Positions 36,012 through 45,630 of a stretch of 47,445 nt of DNA are shown one piece after another. Position numbers and translations under genes: made by a program. Under the pieces are notes generated by a model that saw nothing but the letters and a program-made list of their open reading frames with translations, searched no databases and was not told where the DNA came from. Each line of letters opens with the position of its first letter. Within the stretch, counting starts at the first letter, position 1. The stretch comes from Acetobacter cerevisiae (GTDB lineage Bacteria > Pseudomonadota > Alphaproteobacteria > Acetobacterales > Acetobacteraceae): the NCBI RefSeq assembly GCF_001580535.1, contig NZ_LHZA01000138.1:1-47445 (forward strand), written 5' to 3'.

Positions 36012-37121
36012 TCAGGCTTTGGAAACATCCTGCAAGGCGGCTGGTAGCGCACGTCCGAACAGCTCCAGCTCTGCAGGTGTCGCCGTCCCAACACGGATCC
36101 ATGTCTGATAGGCTGGGGCATCAAACACACGGATATCGACGCCTCGTTGTGCCAGAGCTGTTTTCATTTTTTCTGCTGGTCTCTGTGTATTGACGTAAAC
36201 AAAAGTTCCATGACTTTGCAGGAAAGATAAGCTATTTTTCTGGCAGATATCATAAATCATGTTGCGGCAGGATTTGAGGTAGGCGATGGCCCCGTTCAGA
36301 TAGGCCTTATCTCCGAGAGATGCCATGGCTGCGGCATAGCCAGCCTGATTACGAGACGTTGTCGTAAGGCTGTAAAGCTGTTTCACACGGTTGGGTTGCG
36401 CCAGAATATAGCCAATTCTGAGCCCGGCCAGCCCATAAACTTTGGAAAATGTGCGGGCAACAATCACATCATGCCCCGAATGCACCAGAGATGAGGCGGT
36501 CATTAGCTCCGCAGACGGCAAAAGTTCAAAATAGGCCTCATCCACAACAACTGGAACTTTTTTGGAAACATCTTTGCAAAATGAAAGAAGTTTATCATGG
36601 TCTAGCATGTTCCCGGTTGGATTGTTGGGGTTGCACAGGTAAACCATTGCCGTCTCGGGCGTGATAGCCTGCCGGAGGGCGTCCAGATCAATCGCATGAT
36701 TGACGAGAGGCACATATCGCACAGTCACACCCCGGCGCTGAGCGTAATTCAGATGTGTGGCATAGGTTGGCTGCGGCGCCAGAAGGTGTCCTTTGCGGCC
36801 AATGTCGCTGGAAAGAAGGGAGAGCGCATCCAGAGAGCCATTTGATAGAGCGACTTTTTCCCTCTCAAGATTTTCATTCTGACCAATTTTATCACGGAGA
36901 GTGTGTTCATCTTCCACATAATAAGGAGCCTCTGGTACGCAGGCCATAATGGCTTTGCGCGCAGCAGGAGAGGGACCAAACGGGTTTTCTGTCACGTTCA
37001 GGCGCGCACGGGTTACCGGGGCTGTTTGTGCAGCCAGAAGCGGACTTGCGCGCCCAGCCCAGAGAGCTGGTGCCAGAAGGCTGCCAGCCTGTATCAGAGA
37101 GCGTCTGTGAAGATGGAACAT
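36012..37121 (-). CDS. HisC-like PLP aminotransferase with probable Tat signal
   Basis: 369-residue class I/II pyridoxal-phosphate aminotransferase related to histidinol-phosphate aminotransferase. The cofactor lysine is K227 in ARTFSKVYGLAGLRIGYI; NPNNPTG (164-170) and D194 in VVVDEAYFEL are also intact. Unlike cytosolic HisC it begins with HRRSLIQAGSLLAPALWAG, a twin-arginine-like signal peptide, so it is probably exported already folded with its cofactor. It is divergent from a TonB-dependent receptor and precedes the peptide transporter operon by 105 bp. The amino donor and acceptor are unknown; a cytosolic protein with an unusual N-terminus is the alternative. Confidence 0.88.
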   Translation of the reverse strand: MFHLHRRSLIQAGSLLAPALWAGRASPLLAAQTAPVTRARLNVTENPFGPSPAARKAIMACVPEAPYYVEDEHTLRDKIGQNENLEREKVALSNGSLDALSLLSSDIGRKGHLLAPQPTYATHLNYAQRRGVTVRYVPLVNHAIDLDALRQAITPETAMVYLCNPNNPTGNMLDHDKLLSFCKDVSKKVPVVVDEAYFELLPSAELMTASSLVHSGHDVIVARTFSKVYGLAGLRIGYILAQPNRVKQLYSLTTTSRNQAGYAAAMASLGDKAYLNGAIAYLKSCRNMIYDICQKNSLSFLQSHGTFVYVNTQRPAEKMKTALAQRGVDIRVFDAPAYQTWIRVGTATPAELELFGRALPAALQDVSKA

Positions 37122-37329
37122 GGTTACCGTTTAATAATGAATTATGATTTACATTTAATGTTTTGCTGTTTGTAAGATTTCTTAGCGTATATTTTTATAT
37201 CTATAAATTAAAATGAGTAGAGAAAATATATAAGTTTGATGATGTCATAATAGTTTCACTTTTTTCGAGTGGGTGCTCTTGATAACAGACGCGTGATTTT
37301 TCCATTTTGATAATGTTCTGGATACACGC
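37122..37329. promoter_or_regulatory. AT-rich divergent promoter region of aminotransferase and receptor
   Basis: 208 bp, strikingly AT-rich around 37140-37260, between the divergent starts of the aminotransferase and the TonB-dependent receptor. No gene, riboswitch or clear Fur-type box was recognised. The receptor ATG at 37330 has only a weak ribosome site. Confidence 0.45.
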
Positions 37330-39948
37330 ATGACACTCAGAAAAGCGTTTCTGGTTTCAACTATTCTGACGTTTGGTCTGATGGCTGAGGAGCCAGTTTC
37401 CAACGCCGCGACGGCTGCTGATAAGCAGAAACCAGTGGGCAGCGAGCATGCGAAAAAAGTTGCAGCAAAGCGACCCAAAGCGGCGAAACATCAAGCATCT
37501 GAAAAGGCTTCCGGGGCCAATAGCGGAGAAACTCTGATTGTAACCGGGACGCATGCGGTCAACCGGAAGGCACGGCAGAGCACCTCTCCCGTCAGCGTGC
37601 TGTCCGCTGCAACGTTGCGCAGGTCCGGGCAAATGAATCTGGCAGATGCGCTGACACGCACCTATGCGTCTATCAATGTCAGCGCCATGGGGAATGATGC
37701 TGGAGCTCTGACCTCGGCAATCCGCATGCGTGGCCTCAATCCCAATCAGGTTCTGGTTCTGGTAGATGGGAAGCGTCGGCATACGACCGCCAATATTTAT
37801 GCGGATGCCGGTCCGTCATTTGGTGCCACGCCAGTAGATCTGAACATGATTCCTGCTGCGTCTATCGACCATATTGAAGTGCTGGAAGATGGTGCCGCAG
37901 CTCTTTACGGTTCTGATGCGATTGCAGGTGTGGTTAATATTATCACGCGCAAAACCAACCATGGTCTGAACATGAGTGCGCAGACCGGAGCTAATGCGTA
38001 TAATGGCGATGGATGGCAGTATCAGACCAGCATCGATGGCGGTCTGTCTCTGGGCGGTGATGGTTATCTGCACCTGAGCGGGCAGGTTTACCACACAGAC
38101 CACATGGTGCCCTATACGGAAGACCACCGTCTGATGGGGTCTGCTCCCGCTGGGGCTGGGACGGCGCTTTATACCGGGCCGGTTTCTGTTCCAAAAAATT
38201 CCAATAAAGTGATGAGTACGCCAGAAGAAACCCGTGAAAACCTGAGCATTGCCTTTGGTAAAACGCTAACAGAAGGTGTGCAGGGATACGGATTGATTAC
38301 CTATGTCCACCGGCATGCGGAATCGTATCAGAACTATCGCACCCCTAATACGATGCCAACGATTTATCCGTCCGGATTTTCGCCGCTCGAAACGATTGAG
38401 GAAAATGACTATGCCGCAACGCTGGGCCTGAAAGGGGATAATTTCTTTGGGTTTGCGTGGGATCTCAGCACGACCTACGGCGCGGATGAAGATGCGATTG
38501 GGGATAAGAACAGTGTTAACGCCGGTATGCTAAGCAGCAAATGTATTCCGCGCAGCACTAATCCCACCAGTACCAGCGCTTATGTCTCGACAGACGGATG
38601 TGGCTGGTCTCCTACCACCACTCGTGCGGAAAGCTATCGTATGGCGCAGTGGACAAACACGATTGATTTCAGAAGGAATTTCAAGACAGGGTTTACAACG
38701 CCTACCACGATTGCCTTTGGAGCCGAGCATCGTCTGGAAACGTATCAGATCAAGGCCGGCACGCCACCGTCTTATGAGGCAGGGGGTATGGCTGGTTATG
38801 TTGGTCTTAGCCCACAGAATGCCGGCAACTGGAGCCGCGATATCTGGGCCGGATATCTGGATGGCGATTTCCATCCTCTGAAGAACTGGGATGTCGATTT
38901 TGCTGGCCGGTTCGAGCATTATACGGACGTTGGAAACACTGAAAACGGAAAAGTCTCCACTCGGTATGAAATTACGCCACGCATTGCAATCCGGGGTACC
39001 ATCAGCAACGGTTTCCGTGCACCAACGCTTGCAGAACAGCATTTTAGTTCGATTAACGTGGGGGCGACGACGGTGGCGGGTTTGTTGCCTGTCAGTTCTT
39101 CCGCGGCCCGCCTGCTCGGGGCGGCGCCCCTTAAGCCGGAACGTTCCACCAATGCCAGTGGTGGTCTGGTTGTAGAACCTTTGAAAGGTCTGCATGTTGA
39201 GGCAGATGTCTATCAGATTAATATTCGTGACCGTATTATTGCCGGTGGCTCTACCAATGGCACAACAGCGATTGCAGCACTGCAACAGCTTGGCTTTGTG
39301 CTGCCTTCCGGTCTGGACCCTAATGCTGTCAGCACCTACTATTTTGCCAATGGGGCCAGCACCCGTACGCAGGGTTTTGACCTGAAAGCGGATTATCTGG
39401 TGAGGATGAATCGCTACGGCAATCTTAATCTCTCTGCGTCGCTGGACCTGAACCGCACGCGTTTGAGCCATGTGGCCTCGACCATGGTTAACGGTGTTCC
39501 GACGTCTCTGCTCACGGCGGCAACTGCCAGTTACATCACTACGGCGTATCCGCGCAGCAAACTGATCCTGAATGCATTCTGGACCGTTGGAAAATGGGAC
39601 GTAAACCTGCGTCAGACGCGTTATGGTGAAACCACGACCATGCTGGGCTATCAGGACTGGACGCCCGGTAATGCAATTTGCCAAAATAATGGAAAAGCCC
39701 TTCGCTATTCCAACAGTTGCTTTGCTCAGTTCAAAAATACGCCGCGTTGGCTGACTGATCTTGAAGTGGGATATAGTGTCAATCCGCACTGGCACTTTGC
39801 GGTGGGTGCTAACAATATTTTCAACGTGCGTCCCCGCAAGGTAAACCCGCTGAACAACAACTATGGCGCGCGTATCTATGATGCGAACTCGGCTCAGGTG
39901 CCAATGACAGGCGGATATTATTACGGACGTATTGACGCGCACTTCTAA
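37330..39948 (+). CDS. TonB-dependent outer membrane receptor
   Basis: 872-residue outer membrane receptor that takes up a bound ligand with TonB energy. Signal peptide RKAFLVSTILTFGLM is followed by a basic, Ala/Lys-rich segment (about 30-60) and a TonB-box-like ETLIVTGTHA. The plug domain follows (about 75-190; NPNQVLVLVDGKRRHTTANI, LEDGAAALYGSDAIAGVVNI), and the barrel ends in a strand with a C-terminal Phe (YYYGRIDAHF). Ligand unknown: siderophore, vitamin or carbohydrate are all possible. It is divergent from the exported aminotransferase and has a perfect terminator downstream. Confidence 0.93.
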   Translation: MTLRKAFLVSTILTFGLMAEEPVSNAATAADKQKPVGSEHAKKVAAKRPKAAKHQASEKASGANSGETLIVTGTHAVNRKARQSTSPVSVLSAATLRRSGQMNLADALTRTYASINVSAMGNDAGALTSAIRMRGLNPNQVLVLVDGKRRHTTANIYADAGPSFGATPVDLNMIPAASIDHIEVLEDGAAALYGSDAIAGVVNIITRKTNHGLNMSAQTGANAYNGDGWQYQTSIDGGLSLGGDGYLHLSGQVYHTDHMVPYTEDHRLMGSAPAGAGTALYTGPVSVPKNSNKVMSTPEETRENLSIAFGKTLTEGVQGYGLITYVHRHAESYQNYRTPNTMPTIYPSGFSPLETIEENDYAATLGLKGDNFFGFAWDLSTTYGADEDAIGDKNSVNAGMLSSKCIPRSTNPTSTSAYVSTDGCGWSPTTTRAESYRMAQWTNTIDFRRNFKTGFTTPTTIAFGAEHRLETYQIKAGTPPSYEAGGMAGYVGLSPQNAGNWSRDIWAGYLDGDFHPLKNWDVDFAGRFEHYTDVGNTENGKVSTRYEITPRIAIRGTISNGFRAPTLAEQHFSSINVGATTVAGLLPVSSSAARLLGAAPLKPERSTNASGGLVVEPLKGLHVEADVYQINIRDRIIAGGSTNGTTAIAALQQLGFVLPSGLDPNAVSTYYFANGASTRTQGFDLKADYLVRMNRYGNLNLSASLDLNRTRLSHVASTMVNGVPTSLLTAATASYITTAYPRSKLILNAFWTVGKWDVNLRQTRYGETTTMLGYQDWTPGNAICQNNGKALRYSNSCFAQFKNTPRWLTDLEVGYSVNPHWHFAVGANNIFNVRPRKVNPLNNNYGARIYDANSAQVPMTGGYYYGRIDAHF

Positions 39949-39982
39949 GGTGAAGTGATTTATTCATATTAGAAAGAGTTCA

Positions 39983-40021
39983 AAAAACCTGCCATAAACG
40001 ATCTGTCTATGGCAGGTTTTT
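39983..40021. terminator. Bidirectional intrinsic terminator after the TonB receptor
   Basis: AAAAACCTGCCATA (39983-39996) pairs perfectly with TATGGCAGGTTTTT (40008-40021), a 14-bp stem with an 11-nt loop and T/A tails on both sides. It stands between the receptor stop (39948) and the convergent acyl-CoA dehydrogenase-like stop (40064). Confidence 0.92.
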
Positions 40022-40063
40022 GTTTGAGATGGTCCTGCGGTCTTTTCAGAGTTCGTAGTCTTT

Positions 40064-41197
40064 TTACGGCTGTTCCAGCCTTGCTCGCCCGGCAGCAGTC
40101 AAGGCGGTATCAGCCTGTGGTGTGTGAATGCGGGCGCAGAGAACATCGCGTAAGTGCCGTTCCAGCGGATTGGAACGGCTCAGAGCTGGATTACCGATAG
40201 CAGCCACGCCTTTTTCCACACTGCGAATGGCGTTGTCTGTCACCACATGTTTGATCAGATTGGCGTCTGTCGCGCTGCATTGTCCCTGCTCATACCGTGC
40301 CAGCCCGTCTGCCAGGAGAGCCCGGTTGGACAACAGCAAGGCTTCAATCTCACCCATCAGAATTTGAAAACGGGGCAGGGAGGCAAGGGGCTTACCCAGA
40401 TTGGCTGGTACACGAGCATGCAGGAAGGTGACAAGCCAGTCCCGTGCAGATCGCGCCACACCATCATACAGGGCGGCAATCAGCAGCGCATGCCAGAGCG
40501 TCAGGTCCTGTCCGGCACCACGCCAGTCTTCCGGCTGCCGTAAATCGACAAGAAACGCTTCCGGCAGCACCACATTCTCAAAATGAATGGTGTGGCTGCC
40601 CGTAGCCCGCATGCCGAGCTGGTCCCATGTGCGCTCTATCCGCACTCCCGGAGCATCCAGTGGCACCAGAACATGGCCTGTGCGCGGGGTTTCCTCATCG
40701 GTCGCGGCCCACACAATACCCCAGCGCAGAGCCGTGGAGCCTGTGGAGTAGATCTTACAGCCATTCAGCACCCACTGCCCGTCTTTCTGGCTGACGCGTG
40801 TGGCCGGAATCCCGCCGCGCGAGGGTGTGCCAAGGTCCGGCTCCACGCGCAGGGCGTTGAGAAGAGCGCCGTCTTGCACAGCAGCTTCCGAGACCATGCG
40901 GCGCACCTCTTCCGGCCAGTGCGGGTCTGCCGCAATGCTGGCATGGTGCAGGCACTGCATGGCCAGAATAAGGGTGGTGGATGGGTCTCCCTGCGCCAGT
41001 GTGCCGATAAGGGGCAGTATGTCTCCCAGTCCTTTCCCTCCGCCGCCATAACGGGGGGAAACTGTCAGTGCCAGTAGCCCGGCTTTGTGTAAGTCTGCCA
41101 GATTATCCGTAGCAATCTCGCCAGATTGGTCAGAGGCGGCAGCCCGACTGGCAAAACGACTTACAAGGTCAGATAAGATGGAAAGGGACTGTGGCAT
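40064..41197 (-). CDS. Acyl-CoA dehydrogenase-fold flavoprotein
   Basis: 377 residues of the acyl-CoA dehydrogenase superfamily: the N-terminal helical part (LHKAGLLALTVSPRYGG), the middle FAD-binding segment (WVLNGCKIYSTGSTALRWGI, GMRATGSHTIHFENV) and the C-terminal helical bundle. It resembles the subgroup that includes flavin-dependent monooxygenases (SfnB/DszC-like) as much as true dehydrogenases, and I cannot identify a catalytic Glu, so the reaction is open. Last gene of a run polA - SCO-like - glycosyltransferase - this gene, 12 bp after the previous one; it ends at the bidirectional terminator. Confidence 0.85.
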   Translation of the reverse strand: MPQSLSILSDLVSRFASRAAASDQSGEIATDNLADLHKAGLLALTVSPRYGGGGKGLGDILPLIGTLAQGDPSTTLILAMQCLHHASIAADPHWPEEVRRMVSEAAVQDGALLNALRVEPDLGTPSRGGIPATRVSQKDGQWVLNGCKIYSTGSTALRWGIVWAATDEETPRTGHVLVPLDAPGVRIERTWDQLGMRATGSHTIHFENVVLPEAFLVDLRQPEDWRGAGQDLTLWHALLIAALYDGVARSARDWLVTFLHARVPANLGKPLASLPRFQILMGEIEALLLSNRALLADGLARYEQGQCSATDANLIKHVVTDNAIRSVEKGVAAIGNPALSRSNPLERHLRDVLCARIHTPQADTALTAAGRARLEQP

Positions 41198-41209
41198 GCT
41201 GTCTCTGTT

Positions 41210-42154
41210 TCAAGGGCGGATGCAGGATCGGATATGATCACGGAGAAGGCCCATCAAGACATTATCTCCGCCTTGCTTGTACCAGGAGTGGTAGGTGCGC
41301 CAGTGTTCTCCAACGTAATCAGGCTGTTTACTGGCTTGTAAAGCATTAAAGCCATTTACAATTTTTTTCTGAATCTGTTCTTTGGACCGCATAGGAAAAT
41401 GCAGAATACAAAAGCCAGCTTCAACCATGATGCGGATTGCAGAGGCAGGCTGATTGAACTGTTCCACAAAGTGGTTGCCAGTAACCGGACTTAACCCTTG
41501 CCGTAACCGGTAAGCAACTTTGGTGACCCGCACTTTCATTGTCGGCCAAACCGCGATCTGCGTATCATTCAGTGTGGGACCAAACGGAACAGGCTGGCCC
41601 GCTGGGGACACAAGCGCAGCCTGCGCCCAATGGAAAACAAGCATGGAAATCGTAGGGTCTTCCAGCATGGCGTTGAATGTTTCAGCGCTCTGGTCTGCAT
41701 TCCGGGTGCAGCAGGTTATTAATTCATCCGCATCAACAAAAAATACCCACTCAACAGGTATTTCATCATGTTCAAGGTAGAGCAGCATAAACTGCTCCAG
41801 AGCCTTCATTTTTGATGCCTGATAATAGGCGACCTGATAATCAAGCGCGCAGAAGACACCAGCATCCGGGTGATCCTGCCGGAACTGTATGATGATGTCT
41901 GTTGTGCCGTCTGTGCTGTTATTGTCGAGAATAAAAAAGCGGCGAAAACCCAACTGGTAATGGTGGCGTAAATTCAGGCCGATCATATCGGCTTCGTCTT
42001 TAACCAGAATGAAAAGTGCTGCCTTGCTCAGGGCTGGTACGGTAACGTGTGAGGAAATCTGCCAGTCCGGACCGCCCCGCAGGGTGTTGAACGCTGTAGC
42101 GGCCTGTTCGCTCATGTCATCAGGAAGGCCGGTCAGAACTGGATGGTCACTCAT
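41210..42154 (-). CDS. Glycosyltransferase (GT92/GT2-like)
   Basis: 314 residues. The core KAALFILVKDEADMIGLNLR, then RFFILDNNSTDGTTDI and the DxD-type FFVDADELI, is that of the GT2-fold/GT92-like family of bacterial transferases that decorate surface polysaccharides. No membrane helix. The acceptor is unknown. It lies in a close run after the SCO-like gene (29 bp) and before the acyl-CoA dehydrogenase-like gene (12 bp), an unexpected neighbourhood for a sugar transferase. Confidence 0.83.
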   Translation of the reverse strand: MSDHPVLTGLPDDMSEQAATAFNTLRGGPDWQISSHVTVPALSKAALFILVKDEADMIGLNLRHHYQLGFRRFFILDNNSTDGTTDIIIQFRQDHPDAGVFCALDYQVAYYQASKMKALEQFMLLYLEHDEIPVEWVFFVDADELITCCTRNADQSAETFNAMLEDPTISMLVFHWAQAALVSPAGQPVPFGPTLNDTQIAVWPTMKVRVTKVAYRLRQGLSPVTGNHFVEQFNQPASAIRIMVEAGFCILHFPMRSKEQIQKKIVNGFNALQASKQPDYVGEHWRTYHSWYKQGGDNVLMGLLRDHIRSCIRP

Positions 42155-42183
42155 GGTGTCAGTCTTTCTTGGGGGAGGGGAGA

Positions 42184-42798
42184 TTACTGGCCCGGGTTCA
42201 TGAGTTTCTTCACAGCATCCGTCATGGCGTCAGCGCTCAGATTGGCGTCAACCGTGCCAACATAGCGGGCGTTGGGGTCCATCACCACAAAGCGCGGGGA
42301 CATGCGCATGGCATACGTCCATTCCGGGTCGGGCAGTTTTTCAACTGTGGTGTGGTATTCCTTGGCCAGATCCGCCAGCGGGCCCGGGGCGGCGGTCCCA
42401 GCCACCACACGCGGGCTGATGCTTTGACCATACAGGCGCAGGCGTTCGGCATCATCACGGTCCGGGTCAAGGCTGACAAAAATAATCACGGCCTTCCGCT
42501 TGCCGGGGTCAGTCTTGTCCAGCGCTGCGGACATGTTGGTCAGTGCCGGAGTGCAGGCATCGTCAGCACAATGGGTCGCGCCAAACAGCACCATCATCCA
42601 GCGGCCCCGGAAGGTCTGGTCCGTCATGGTGCCGGTGGTTGCGTCCATCAGGCGGAAGGACCCGCCAACCTCATTGCCATACGTATCCAGCGTCGGACCA
42701 TAGCGCAGGGCAACGCGTGTGCCCACATAGCCGGTCACGCTGGCAACAACCAGAACGCCAGCCGCAATCAATGCAAATCGTTTTTCACTTGGTGTCAT
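42184..42798 (-). CDS. SCO1/SenC-like protein with altered metal-site residues
   Basis: 204-residue thioredoxin-fold protein anchored by an N-terminal helix (FALIAAGVLVVASVTGYVG), facing the periplasm. SCO proteins deliver copper to the CuA site of cytochrome oxidase through CxxxC and a distal His. Here the cysteines are C77 and C82 in THCADDACTP, four residues apart instead of three, and the distal His of DHSP-type motifs is replaced by Met (M166 in RMSPRFVVMDP). A variant copper or thiol role is possible. It starts 3 bp after the polA stop and is probably co-transcribed with it. Confidence 0.85.
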   Translation of the reverse strand: MTPSEKRFALIAAGVLVVASVTGYVGTRVALRYGPTLDTYGNEVGGSFRLMDATTGTMTDQTFRGRWMMVLFGATHCADDACTPALTNMSAALDKTDPGKRKAVIIFVSLDPDRDDAERLRLYGQSISPRVVAGTAAPGPLADLAKEYHTTVEKLPDPEWTYAMRMSPRFVVMDPNARYVGTVDANLSADAMTDAVKKLMNPGQ

Positions 42799-42801
42799 GA
42801 C

Positions 42802-45630
42802 TTAATGTGCCTCTGCCCAGTTTCCGCCAATGCCTGTCTCAACCACCAGCGGCACGGACAGTGTTGCCGCGGCTTCCATCACCTTGCGCGCCAGAGCGGC
42901 GACAGCCTCGGCCTCTGCAGCGTCGGCTTCAAACAGCAATTCATCATGCACCTGTAGCAGCATGCGGGCGGAAAGCCCCGCATCTTTCAGGGCGCGTGGC
43001 AACTTGACCATGGCGCGTTTGATGATGTCAGCCGCCCCACCCTGCAAGGGAGCGTTAATGGCCTGCCGTTCCGCATACTGTCTGCGCGCCGCGCTCTTTT
43101 CATGAATACCCGGCACATAGCAGCGCCGCCCGAAGGGCGTGAGCACATAGCCGTTGGCTTTGGCCTGCTCACGCATGCGCTCCATGTAGTCGCGGATACC
43201 GGGGTAGCGGGCAAAATAGGCGTCGATATAAGCCCGTGCTTCCCCTGCGGGAATGCCAAGCTGTCGCCCCAGCCCAAAAGCGGAAATACCGTAAATAATC
43301 CCGAAGTTGATGGCTTTGGCCCGGCGACGGGTCAGGCTGTCCATCCCTTCCAGCGGGATATTGAACACTTCTGAGGCAGTACGGGCATGAATATCCTGCC
43401 CCAGAGCAAACGCTTCCCGCAGGGCCGGAATATTGGCCACATCGGCCAGCAGGCGCAGCTCAATCTGGGAATAGTCAGCAGAAATCAGCTTTTTACCGGG
43501 TGGCGCAATAAAAGTCTGCCGGATACGGCCTCCTTCTTCCGTGCGGATGGGGATGTTCTGCAAATTCGGGTCATTAGAGGATAGGCGGCCAGTTGAAGTG
43601 ATGGCCATCTGGAAGGATGTATGCACCCGGTCATCCACCGTGGCCTGACGCAGCAGGGCATCCGTGTAGGTACTTTTCAGCTTGGCCAGCTGCCGCCATG
43701 CCAGCACGCGGGCCGGGAGGTCATGCCCCTGATCTGCCAGATCCTGCAACACGGAAGAATCCGTGCTCCATGCGCCTGCCTTACCGCGCTTGCCGCCCTT
43801 CAGGCCCATTTCATCAAACAGGATTTCCCCAAGCTGGCGCGGGGAGCCGACATTGAAGTCGCGTCCGGCAGCCGCATGAATTTCTTTTTCCATGACGGCC
43901 ATGCGGCTGGCAAAATCTTCAGAAAGACGCCCCAGTTCGGCGCGATCCACCGCGATGCCAGCCTTTTCCATACCAGCCAGAACCGGGGAAAGCGGGCGCT
44001 CCAGCTGTTCATACAGCGCCAGCGCCTGATTGGTGCGCAGAGTGGGGTGCAGCACGTACCACAACCGCAGCGTGACATCGGCATCTTCTGCCGCATACGG
44101 TGTGGCGCGGGCGACCGGGACGTGTGTGAACGGAATGCGGTTGCGCCCGGTGCCGGTCACACTGTCATAACTGATGGGGGTGTGGCCCAGATGCAGGGCG
44201 GAGAGTTCATCCATCCCCTGCCCATGCTGCCCGGCGGACTGCGCGTAGGAAATCAGCATGGTGTCATCAACCGGCGCGATGGTGGAGAAATCCAGCCCGG
44301 CATGGTCAAACACCAGCAGATCAAACTTGGCGTTCTGGAAAATTTTCAGAACTGCCGGGTCTGTCAGCAGGGGGCGCAGAATATCAAGTGCTGCGGCAGG
44401 CTGGAGCTGCTCACCGGCTGGTTCTTCCAGCGTGCCTTCATGTCGCAGGGGGATGTAGCAGGCCTTGCCGGGGGCGGTGGACAGAGAGATGCCGACCATG
44501 TTGGCATGCAGCGGGTCCAGCCCGTCGGTTTCTGTATCGACAGCGCAAATGCCCGCTTCCTGAGCAGCACTGATCCATTTCTGAAGTTCTTCCGCCGTGC
44601 GTACGGTTTCATACGGGCCGTATTCGGCGGTGAGGGAGGCCGCGGCTTCGGCGGACTGACCAGCCTCAGCGGTGGGCGTTTCTGTTCCGGTGGGAGCGGT
44701 GGCTCCGGCAACGGACGCATGCGCGGCAGCGCGCGCGGTGCGATGAGCATGCGCGCCAGAGGGATGACCAACGCCCAGACGGCTTAACACGGAGCGGAAG
44801 CCCATGCTCTCCAGCCAGTCGGCCACCACCAGCTTGTCGAGCTCCCGAACGCCCAGTTCCTCGACCGGCACAGGCAGCGGCACATCCCGTGCCAGTTCCA
44901 CCAGTTGGCGGGAAATGCGCGCGGCGTCTGCATGCTCAATCAGCATATCGCGGCGCTTGGATTTTTTCATTTCAGGCGCGGCAGCCAGCACGGCTTCCAG
45001 CGTGCCGTATTCCTTCACAAGGGCGGAGGCCGTTTTGGGGCCAATGCCGGGCACACCGGGTACGTTATCCGTTGGGTCGCCCATCAGCGCCTGCACGTCC
45101 ACCACCTTATCAGGTGTGACGCCAAACTTGGCTTCCACTTCCGGCGTGCTGATGGCGGTCTGCTTCATGGGTTCCAGCATGCATACGCCGGGGCCAATCA
45201 GCTGCATCAGATCCTTGTCGGATGAGACAATGGTGCAGGTGCCCCCCGTCTTCCGTACGGCGGTGGCGTAGGAGGCAATCAGGTCATCCGCTTCCCATCC
45301 GGCCAGTTCAATGGCGGGCACGTTGAAGGCCCGTGTGGCATCGCGGATCAGAGAAAACTGGGGGCGCAGATCTTCCGGCGGTTCGGGCCGGTGCGCTTTA
45401 TATTGTGGGTAAATTTCCGTCCGGAATGTTTGCCGTCCTGCATCAAAAATGACTGCCAGATGTGTGCCCACATGCTCGCGCAGCAGGCGGGCCAGCATGT
45501 TTGTAAACCCGTAAACCGCGTTCACGGGCACCCCGTCCGGGCTGGTCATGGGAGGCAGGGCATGAAAGGCGCGGAAAATAAAACCGCTGCCATCTACCAG
45601 TACCAGGTGGGGTGTATCTGTGTTGGTCAT
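42802..45630 (-). CDS. polA: DNA polymerase I
   Basis: 942 residues with all three activities: an N-terminal 5'-3' exonuclease (about 1-290; VDGSGFIFRAFHALPP, GWEADDLIASYA, GDPTDNVPGVPGIGPKTA), a 3'-5' exonuclease with D365 and E367 in AVDTETDGLD intact, and the polymerase domain with motif A ADYSQIELRLLA, motif B RRRAKAINFGIIYGISAFG and motif C LLQVHDELLFEAD. It processes Okazaki fragments and fills repair gaps. ATG 45630 is the family start; 36 further upstream codons stay open but do not resemble a conserved N-terminus. A Ala/Thr-rich linker (about 297-332) separates the first two domains and is longer than in E. coli. Confidence 0.97.
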   Translation of the reverse strand: MTNTDTPHLVLVDGSGFIFRAFHALPPMTSPDGVPVNAVYGFTNMLARLLREHVGTHLAVIFDAGRQTFRTEIYPQYKAHRPEPPEDLRPQFSLIRDATRAFNVPAIELAGWEADDLIASYATAVRKTGGTCTIVSSDKDLMQLIGPGVCMLEPMKQTAISTPEVEAKFGVTPDKVVDVQALMGDPTDNVPGVPGIGPKTASALVKEYGTLEAVLAAAPEMKKSKRRDMLIEHADAARISRQLVELARDVPLPVPVEELGVRELDKLVVADWLESMGFRSVLSRLGVGHPSGAHAHRTARAAAHASVAGATAPTGTETPTAEAGQSAEAAASLTAEYGPYETVRTAEELQKWISAAQEAGICAVDTETDGLDPLHANMVGISLSTAPGKACYIPLRHEGTLEEPAGEQLQPAAALDILRPLLTDPAVLKIFQNAKFDLLVFDHAGLDFSTIAPVDDTMLISYAQSAGQHGQGMDELSALHLGHTPISYDSVTGTGRNRIPFTHVPVARATPYAAEDADVTLRLWYVLHPTLRTNQALALYEQLERPLSPVLAGMEKAGIAVDRAELGRLSEDFASRMAVMEKEIHAAAGRDFNVGSPRQLGEILFDEMGLKGGKRGKAGAWSTDSSVLQDLADQGHDLPARVLAWRQLAKLKSTYTDALLRQATVDDRVHTSFQMAITSTGRLSSNDPNLQNIPIRTEEGGRIRQTFIAPPGKKLISADYSQIELRLLADVANIPALREAFALGQDIHARTASEVFNIPLEGMDSLTRRRAKAINFGIIYGISAFGLGRQLGIPAGEARAYIDAYFARYPGIRDYMERMREQAKANGYVLTPFGRRCYVPGIHEKSAARRQYAERQAINAPLQGGAADIIKRAMVKLPRALKDAGLSARMLLQVHDELLFEADAAEAEAVAALARKVMEAAATLSVPLVVETGIGGNWAEAH

